DNA of 64,000 nucleotides from Eremomyces bilateralis CBS 781.70 (lineage: Eukaryota; Ascomycota; Dothideomycetes; Eremomycetales; Eremomycetaceae), in the NCBI RefSeq assembly GCF_010015585.1, contig NW_022985081.1, positions 357,995 to 421,994 of the forward strand, in the 5' to 3' direction. Below the pieces are notes generated by a model. It did not search any database. It saw only the letters and a list, made by a program, of their open reading frames with translations, and was not told the origin of the DNA. Both the position numbers and the translations under genes were made by a program. Each line of letters begins with the position of its first letter. Position 1 is the first letter of the stretch. Shown here in pieces: positions 56,442 to 64,000 of the stretch.

Positions 56442-56735
56442 TTGGAGATGTATTATTGCCCCCGTGTGGAACCATCGAGGATTAGACTAAGGGACTTTAT
56501 CTATGACCATATTTGAAGGACAAGATGTCCATGCTCTTTCCCCAATGCTGCTGCGAATAGTTCCTGTGGTGAAGGTTTTTCGTATAGATATCAACTTCTG
56601 CGAAAACGGTTGACAACAGCGAGCAGTTGGGATAAAACCTCGATTTACAAGCAATTGATAGCTCTCCGGACCGATATCTCTAGCCTCGTCCCTCACGACT
56701 ACCGGACCGAGTCGAGTCAAAGTCCCGCAAGAACG

Positions 56736-58579
56736 ATGGCCTTCAACCCCGCCCTCCTCACCGCCATTGACTCGACCTCCCACGTCCACCTCATAATCGG
56801 CAGCAACCCTCTTGCTGGCGCACGATGCGGGCGTTCGATCGAAGTCGGCGCTCGCCCGATCCTGATTGCGCCGCCAATTGCACCCATGCACTATGGGCTG
56901 TCCAAGCGAATTGAGGACGGGGAGGTGGAGTGGGTGAAGCGGGAGTTTCAAGATGAGGATCTGAAAACGTTGGGAAGAGAGCAAGTAGATAGGGTGGTGG
57001 ATGCTGTGTTCGTCACGTTGGGGCCGAGAAACCCGGCCAGTAAGTTGATCATTGGATGGTGAGACCACATTGGACAAGTTGCTGACGCAAATGTTGGATA
57101 GGCACACATATCTCGAATCTATGTCGAAGACTGCGCATACCAGTCAACGTAGCAGAGGCGGCTCATCTGTGCACATTCACGCTCCTCTCCACTCACAACG
57201 ATGGGCCGCTACAAATCGGCGTGACCACATCTGGGAAAGGATGCAAACTCTCTTCGCGCATCCGTCGCGAGATCACATCATCCCTCCCACCGAACCTAGG
57301 AACCGCAGTCTCCAAGCTTGGAACGCTCCGGAGGAGAATATGGGAAGAAGACTACAAAGAAGAAGCACAGGAGCTGGAAGCAGAAGACGACGATTCGGGA
57401 CAGTCCGCCACATTCAACAAGCTGGTTACACTAGAGGATCTGGAAGCGATCAAGACCAGGCGGATGCGCTGGCTTTCGCAGATATGCGAATATTGGCCAT
57501 TAAATCGACTGGCGAGCATATCCGATGCAGACGTTGATGTCCTGTTGAACAACTACACTTCCTCCATCCTCTCATCTTCGAATTTGTCGACCTCCCGAAC
57601 GACATCGACACTACCAGCCTCTCTCATTCCCGCCCTTCCACCTCGCAAACCCTACATCACTCTCGCAGGATCCGGCCCAGGAAGCCCTCACCTCCTCACT
57701 CTCGCGACCCTCTCCGCCCTCCGCACGCACCCCGTAATCCTCACCGATAAGCTCGTCCCCGCCGCCGTCCTATCCCTCATCCCCCGCCGCACAACCGTCC
57801 ACATCGCCCGAAAATTCCCCGGGTCCGCCGAGGCGGCTCAGGACGAACTCCTATCCCTTGCAGAAGAAGGCCTGAAGTCCGGCAAACATGTGCTGCGACT
57901 CAAGCAGGGCGATCCGTATTTGTTTGGACGGGGAGGAGAGGAAGCCAAGTGGTTTGAGGAGCGGGGTTGGGAGGTTAGGGTGTTACCTGGAATTACGAGT
58001 GCACTGAGTGCGCCACTGTGTGCAGGCGTACCGGTCACACAGCGAGGAGTGGCGGATGGGGTGTTGTTAGTGACGGGAACGGGAAGGAAGGGGAAGGCAC
58101 CAGCTCCGCCGACATACATGCCGACGACCACGGTGGTATTTTTAATGGGGCTGCATCGGCTTGAAAGTCTCGTTGCATCCCTTATTGCGCCAGCTGGAAG
58201 AAAGGTGGGGGAGAACGAAGGGGAAACACAACTGGAGTCTGACAAGAGAGGGTTACCACCAGGTTGGACGGCCTGGCCGAGAGAGACACCGATCTGCATC
58301 GTCGAGAGGGCGAGCTGCCCGGATCAGCGCATTGTTCGGTCCAGTCTTCAGCATGTCGTGGCGGCGATGGAGGAGTTGGGGAGTAGGCCGCCGGGGTTGA
58401 TAGTCATGGGGAATGCATGCGAGGTATTACGGGCCCCGGGGGGAAGATGGAGCGTGGAAGAAGGGGTCGGAGGCCTTTGCGGTGGTGGCATGGAGGGTGA
58501 TGGGCTGGAGGGGTTGCTGGGGATGGTGGATGGGTTGGGGTTGAAGGAGGGAGTGGTGCAGGATCCGACAGAGTCATAA
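56736..58579 (+). CDS. Uroporphyrinogen-III C-methyltransferase / siroheme synthase
   Basis: Makes precorrin-2 on the way to siroheme, the cofactor of sulfite and nitrite reductases. Two exons, 56736-57039 and 57102-58579; 593 residues. The N-terminal part is a Met8/CysG-like Rossmann region (HVHLIIGSNPLAGARCGRSI, then GPLQIGVTTSGKGCKLSSRI), typical of precorrin-2 dehydrogenase/ferrochelatase. The C-terminal part is the methyltransferase: YITLAGSGPGSPHLLTLATL for SAM binding, VLRLKQGDPYLFGRGGEEA, LPGITSALSAPLCAGVPVTQ and VFLMGLHRLESLV. The fused architecture is usual for Met1-type proteins of filamentous fungi. The start is chosen at MAFNPALL because the Rossmann strand begins directly after it. 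The Gly-rich final ~35 residues look unconserved. Confidence 0.9.
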
Positions 58580-59019
58580 TGGTGATCGCATTGTATGTCG
58601 AGTATTTGATGCCTAACATATATATGTATAATACATGTACAAATCTATTCCAATAGAGAAAATTTCGGTGCATCATTCTGTTGCAATTTAATATTGAATC
58701 CTGGAGTTCGATATCCCCTATCAAATCACAGTCCGGGGGTCTAAAATCGGATCGGAGCTCCACCGTCGCGCCGAAGGGGCCGGATCTCCAGGATGACCGC
58801 TTGTATCTCACATTGGCTCCATGGCCAATGCTCAACCACTCCGCGTCAACTCCAACGCGTATCGTGTCCTAAACTTCGAGCTTAGAGCTGAACAGATCAA
58901 TGTAATTCTTAAGCATCGATCCCAATGCATTATGCGTACCCTCATCATCCCCGTGGACTGCTAAGAAGCCGTTAAATGGCCTCTCCGCCTTCCTATCGCT
59001 CCGCACCCTCACCACCAAG
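58580..59019. promoter_or_regulatory. Short intergenic region upstream of Nvj2-like gene
   Basis: 440 bp between two same-strand genes, containing the siroheme gene's 3' end and the next promoter. No named motif seen. Confidence 0.45.
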
Positions 59020-62000
59020 ATGGTGACCTTCACCGAGGTGCTGGCCATCTACACCATCGGCGGCCTGACCTTCGTCCCTCTCCTTCTTGGACTCGTCCTC
59101 CTTCACGCCCACTTAACCTTCCCAACACGCGATACATCCACCCCTCCCACGAACAGATCCAGCTATGCCAGCACCATCTCCAACGGCGACGCCCACTCCG
59201 CCAGCCGAGAAGTCAAAGAAGAGCTCGAGGGGCTGCCGGAGGAGCTTCGCCCACGGACTCACGAGCCGGATGTTGCGGCCGGATACTTTGCGGTGTACCG
59301 CGACTTCATGGCGGGGTGGCTGGCGAACAAGCCGTTAGAGAAAGCCGCGGCGGTGAATGGGTATGGCGGGCTACCGAACGAGAGCCCAAGTGTGTATCAG
59401 AGCATGTATCGGAGTATCTTTGACCGAAGCAAGAATGCGCCGCCGAGTATGGAGAAGAACGGGAAGAGGGGGAGCAACGTGTTCTTCGTGGTATTGAGGT
59501 GAGTGGATGGATAAGGGCAGGGTATAGAGACAGATGGCTGACTGAATCCGGGTTTAGGCATGGGCATTTGATGCTATACGATAACGCGGAACAACTGGAA
59601 GTGAGGCACGTCATTTCATTGGCGTATCACGATGTGGATATCTATGGAGGCGGCGAGATCATTCCAGATGGGGAACTTTTTGTCAAGAGAAACTGCCTGC
59701 GGTTGAAGAGGAAACGGTTGATCGGCGATACGACACCTGAATCGAAGCCCTTCTATCTATATACCGACAACTGCTCGATGAAGGAGGACTTTTACCATGC
59801 TCTGGTTCAAAGCCAAGAGCATGACGACTCGCCCCCGCTTCCGCTCAAATTTGAGCCAACCGACATCGTCAGGCTAGTCCAACAGCTTCACGCATCTGAG
59901 GAGAATCTGCAGACACGATGGTTCAACGCCATCATGGGGCGGGTCTTCCTCTCTATGTACAAGACCCGGTTCATCGAGAACTTCATCCGCCTGAAGGTCA
60001 CCAAGAAGATTGCGCGGGTTCAGAAACCGGCGTTTATCACAAGCTTGACGGTGCGGCACATCCATATGGGCGATAGCGCACCGATGATCACAAACCCCAA
60101 ACTGAAGGAGCTCACGCTCGATGGGCAGCTCACTTGTGAAGCTGATCTCAGCTACAAAGGCAACTTCCGGATTGAAATCGGAGCCATCCTCCGCATCGAT
60201 CTCGGCCAGCGGTTCAAGGCCCGTGAGGTAGAGGTCGTGCTCGCCAGCATCTTCAAATCGATCGAAGGCCACATCCTCCTACGTATCAAACCTCCTCCCA
60301 CCAATCGTATCTGGTTCTCATTCGAGACCATGCCGAAGCTCGAAATGACCGTGGAGCCCATCGTTTCTTCACGGCAGATTACCTATGGTTTCATCCTCCG
60401 TACCATCGAGAATCGCATCCGGGAAGTTTTCGGCGAGACGCTTGTCCTCCCGAACTGGGACGATACGCCGTTCTTCGACACCACCGAGCAGCAGTTCCGT
60501 GCCGGAATTTGGGAGAACGACCAAGCCTCCGCTGCCACACCCACAGATAAGCAGACCGCTGCTGCGCATCACGGCCTCGTTGACCTTGTCGACAAAGGTG
60601 ATGCTGGCTCCGAAGACGAGGAGACAACCCCGCCATTATCAAGCACCCCTCCGGACGCAAATGAGAAAGCAATAAGCATGCCCAGCCTACTTGACTCCAT
60701 CCAAATCAACCAGAGGCCACCCCGAAAATCACCTACGAGTGTCTCTCTGGACAACACCACCGATATCACCAAGCCGCCGCAAGGGTTCTCCTCCTCCGTC
60801 GACGCCTCTTCCCCCCGCCCAGAAGCCGCCGCACCAAAGGCCATGCGTTCACGATCCTTTGCTTCTGCTGCCACTCCAGTCGTGTCTGCCGATCAAGCCA
60901 CGACTGAGTCACTCACCGCGTCTCCGCCGCCTCAACAGAATGTAAGGAGGAAGTTCCTGGGCGGGAAGAAAGACAAGTCTGAGCCGAAGGACGCGGCATC
61001 AGCAATGAAGGATATATCGGCGAGGAGTATGAGTAGTTTGGGTATGGCGAATGAGAGCGCGCTGCAGAGTCCCGTGGGAACGCCACCCGAGCAAAGTGGC
61101 TTCATGGGACGGGCGAAGGGGGATAGCCTGAGTTCAACGAGCTCGAAGGATTCGAACGGTTTGGAGAGTAGCAAGGACCAAGAGGCTGGATCGTTGGCTA
61201 TGGCTGGCGCTCAAACCGATGGTCAGGATGAGAGTACGAGCAGCTTAGCTACCGCGATGAAGCGTGGTCACAGCACGAAGCACTCAGTCGACAGCACGAG
61301 ATCGTTCGGCGATGACATTCGCTCCATCACTTCCGAGACCTCCCACGCCAGCAACGAGACCGCGCGATCGAGTGGTTCTCTGGGTGGAGTGAGCAGGTCA
61401 GGAACTAGCCTGAGCGAGAAGCACCATCGCAAGCCTCTGGCTGCTGCTCGGGCGGCACTTACGGACCCCGAAACGCGACAGACTGTGCAAGCGAGCGTCA
61501 ATGCAGCGGTTTTGGGAGCGAGAAAGTGGGGACTCGGAGTTTTGCAACGGCAAGCGTCGGCAAGGGCGGCGAGGAATCGACTTTCGGTAGGTTCGCAGGA
61601 TGGCGGACAATATGTAGCAGAAGGCGGATTAGCAGCTGCTACACAAGAGGAAGAGACAACAGATGGCACGGATGTGAAAGGAGAGCCGCTAGTGTTAGAA
61701 GATAACAGTGGCCATGGAGAGACAACTCCAAGGCCTAGTATGGCAGAGTCGATATCTCGCCCAGCGAGCAGCTCGAGCACCGCAGACCGACCGGCCAGGA
61801 AGCGAAATGTCTCTTCCGGCAATGTCGAGTTATTTCCGACGCATCTCTCGAAGACAATGCCGATGCGCGGCGCTCCAGGCTCGCCAGGAGCACCTATTGG
61901 AAGAGGAAGGCCGCTGCCTCCACCTGGGGTCCCGTTACCCGGGCCAGAGCGTGAGAGACAGACTTGGGTGGGCTCATTGGTAGGATTGGGGAGGAAGAAA

Positions 62001-63290
62001 GTTCCTGGCGGCCAGGAGAGTCCTGGTCTATCCGCCCTAGACGGGCAGGAAGGGCAGGTCAATGGACGTTCCAGACCTGGGTCTGTGTCCAGTTTACCGC
62101 TGTCTGTTAAAGAACAACTCGAAGATGCGAATGGTACGGAGGATTCTGGACAACCAAGCGTCGAGACCACCGAAGAACGGGCGGAATCGGCTCAACCTGG
62201 AGAGACACGCAGCCTTACGAAGCAACCCAGCCGTGGCTCCATAGCTGAGCCTTCGAAACCCATCCGTCGAATCCCCGTCCCCGTCATCAACACCTCCATT
62301 AGCGCATCTTCCGAACCCGCAACGCAGACGCCAACTCCTACAACCGCAACACCCGCCATCCGACCCAGTCTCTCCAAACGGCACTCGACCAGCACCTTAT
62401 CTCCCGACTCCCGCCGCTCCAGCATCCCCATCTTCAGCGACCGGTTAGCCGAGGAGCTGGCGAAGACTCCACCGCCTCTTCCATCGCAGCGGCGGGCTAG
62501 CCCGGGCGGATCGCGGATTCCGAACATCAGCAGGTCGAGTAGCACCGAGTCGAGGCGGACCCACCGTACTATAAGTCCGAGGCCCAGCAGTGTGATGTTA
62601 GGGGACTTGAGAGTGAGTATGGCATTGATGGGGGAAGACGCGAAGGAGCAAGAGCCAATGGCTAGCATCTCGGATGAGGCAAAAGTAACCAGCATCGAAG
62701 AAAAGGCCCAGGAAGACATTACGAGTGTCACGACGAATAGTTCTTCCCAGAAAGTCGAGGAGAAAGAATCAGCTCCAGACGATTTATTACCTGAACCGCT
62801 CCCCCAAAGCCCTCATCGGCACCCCAAACCACCGCTTCCACCTCGTCATCCCAAACGGTCTTCCGCCGACGCCTCATCCGACTCCTCCGACTCCTCCACC
62901 CTCCATGATCCCGTCAACTCTACCTTCTTCGGCCACGATTCCTCTGCCGCCAAGGCCGCTGTTTCACCTCTCTCGACATCCGACCAAGACATTGCCAGTC
63001 CCGCCTCAGGAGACCCCGCCACCCACCCTCCCTCAAATCCATCGATCCCCGGAACCGAAACCAACACCGAAACACCAGCAGCGCCAGTATCATCCGAGCC
63101 GTCGCCAATCATCATTTCCCATCACGAATATGATCCCGACGCGCCGGTCAAGCGGCGTCCGGTGCCCAAGCCGCCGTTGCCGAAGCGACACGAGCATCGT
63201 ACGGTGGCGGAGGAGAGCAAGGAGAAGGACATCGGTGTTGGAGTGCTAAGTGGACATATGGGAAAGGCATTGGTGGACACGACAGAGTGA
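59020..63290 (+). CDS. Nvj2-like PH/SMP lipid-transfer protein
   Basis: Matches the Nvj2/TEX2 group: ER membrane proteins with a synaptotagmin-like mitochondrial lipid-binding (SMP) domain that act at organelle contact sites. Two exons, 59020-59498 and 59558-63290; 1403 residues. An N-terminal membrane helix (IYTIGGLTFVPLLLGLVLLH, residues ~10-29) anchors the protein. A PH-like region spans about residues 150-250 (VFFVVLRHGHLMLYDNAEQL, then NCLRLKRKR). The SMP domain follows at about 280-470 (WFNAIMGRVFLSMYKTRFIE, LTLDGQLTCEADLSYKGNFR, ITYGFILRTIENRI). The remaining ~900 residues are disordered, Ser/Thr/Pro-rich, and end with proline-rich KPPLPPRHPK and KPPLPKRH motifs that could bind SH3 domains. 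The tail makes it longer than yeast Nvj2 (770). Confidence 0.9.
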
Positions 63291-64000
63291 GCAGCCCGCC
63301 AGAAGGGACTTCTTGCCGACGATATATCTCAACCGGATGACGCGACTCGTTCATCCTGTCCGTCACCGCTTCGTTCGCCCCTCTGCCAGCGTGCTATCAA
63401 CGTCCATGGGCTGGCTGATGCAGCCAGTGACGGATACGATTACCTATCTTCCTGTCCATATCTTATGTTGTTCGCGACGGTGGCTAAGGAAACGCCTTCT
63501 TTTGGCGTTCGTTTTAGAGATTCGAAATACCCAGCATATAATTGTGTCTATCATCAAGGTAGTAGCCTACGAATCAAGTCGTTGATTTCTTCCTACGCAT
63601 TTCTTGCATCGTGTGTCTTGAGGACTTGCTTCAGCTGGTGAGTCGGATGAGTAGGCGTGTGCTATGACCTCGACTTGTAAGCTCAGTCAAATGTATCGCG
63701 CCTGGTGTCTCCTGTATCAACGTCCACGTATCCAGGCCATCGTCGCTGATATTAGAGGAGGTTCATTGGGGACGCACACGAGCTTGTTCGCTACGTGAGC
63801 TTATTCCTTCATCCACGTCGATGCGACGTGATTTTTTTTCAGCTTCAGCCTCTTGCCTCAAGCCATCTAATCTCTTTCACTGTGTACAATCCTCCAGTGC
63901 CAACCAGTGGTATCCGCGGCGCTTCTCTCTTGCCCCATTCTCGACTTGCTAAATGCCTTATGTACAGGGGCATCAAGATGGGAAACATTACACAGTGTGC
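63291..64000. other. 3' flank of the Nvj2-like gene
   Basis: Probably 3' UTR and intergenic sequence running off the window. No gene recognised. Confidence 0.5.

Larger units (their letters stand above)
52726..56735. other. Gene desert of 4.0 kb
   Basis: No gene recognised on either strand. The first ~400 bp are T-rich and probably the PP5 3' UTR. A 3 x 29-bp tandem repeat lies at 54135-54221. The stretch around 55400-56300 is noticeably richer in A and T than its surroundings. The last ~300 bp should be the promoter of the siroheme gene and hold a 14-bp palindrome at 56428-56441. Confidence 0.5.

Noticed and set aside
1-64000. Transposons, LTR elements, rRNA, CRISPR arrays
   Set aside because: No transposase, integrase or reverse-transcriptase motifs, terminal repeats, rRNA signatures or spaced repeat arrays were seen anywhere in the window.

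Overview
This window is nuclear DNA of a filamentous ascomycete (Pezizomycotina). Genes carry short GT-AG introns, mostly 50-150 bp, intergenic spaces are long, and the protein set is typically fungal: a fungal-type class II fructose-bisphosphate aldolase, COP9 subunit 2, Mid1, a SUR7-family protein, Nvj2-like PH/SMP and a DUF2011-type protein. Resemblance to Eurotiomycetes proteins is strongest, but that is from memory and not proven. No virus-like element, LTR, intact transposon, rRNA, CRISPR or complete tRNA is visible.

Layout. 0-1.3 kb: a lone first exon resembling tubulin-folding cofactor B (-). 1.3-5.1 kb: gene-free. 5.1-7.4 kb: Myb/SANT protein (+). 8.3-9.8 kb: aldolase (-). 12.5-13.0 kb: small conserved unknown protein (+). 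14.2-16.1 kb: MFS drug/H+ antiporter (+). 17.2-20.8 kb: DEAH helicase Ecm16/Dhr1 (-). 21.1-22.4 kb: splicing factor Cwc25 (-), divergent from COP9 signalosome subunit 2 (+, 22.9-24.7 kb). 24.7-30.9 kb: gene desert. 30.9-33.6 kb: otubain (+). 35.4-36.7 kb: Rogdi/Rav2-like (-). 37.7-38.6 kb: SUR7-family tetraspan (+). 39.2-40.1 kb: DUF2011-like protein (+) with an unresolved start. 40.7-41.2 kb: NACHT (NLR) relic (-). 41.3-42.6 kb: RFC clamp-loader subunit (+). 44.4-46.8 kb: long-chain acyl-CoA synthetase with a PTS1 tail (+). 47.6-49.6 kb: Mid1 (+). 50.1-50.5 kb: Spt4 (-), divergent from PP5/Ppt1 (+, 51.0-52.7 kb). 52.7-56.7 kb: second desert. 56.7-58.6 kb: uroporphyrinogen-III methyltransferase / siroheme enzyme (+). 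59.0-63.3 kb: Nvj2-like PH-SMP protein (+).

Most genes are unrelated housekeeping genes; no biosynthetic cluster is seen. I modelled exons by hand from splice signals and family similarity. Every multi-exon model closes to a whole number of codons, except that the DUF2011-like start and the Myb-gene start remain open.

The most interesting signals are regulatory or evolutionary. A perfect inverted repeat of CCTCGG, the known FarA/FarB fatty-acid-response core, lies about 300 bp upstream of the acyl-CoA synthetase. Five ACGCG (MCB) cores lie upstream of the RFC gene. An NLR fragment has an altered P-loop. The start of the DUF2011-like gene looks like a +1 frame shift. Two introns have a length divisible by three and no in-frame stop. 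I did not find a clearly novel multi-gene system.
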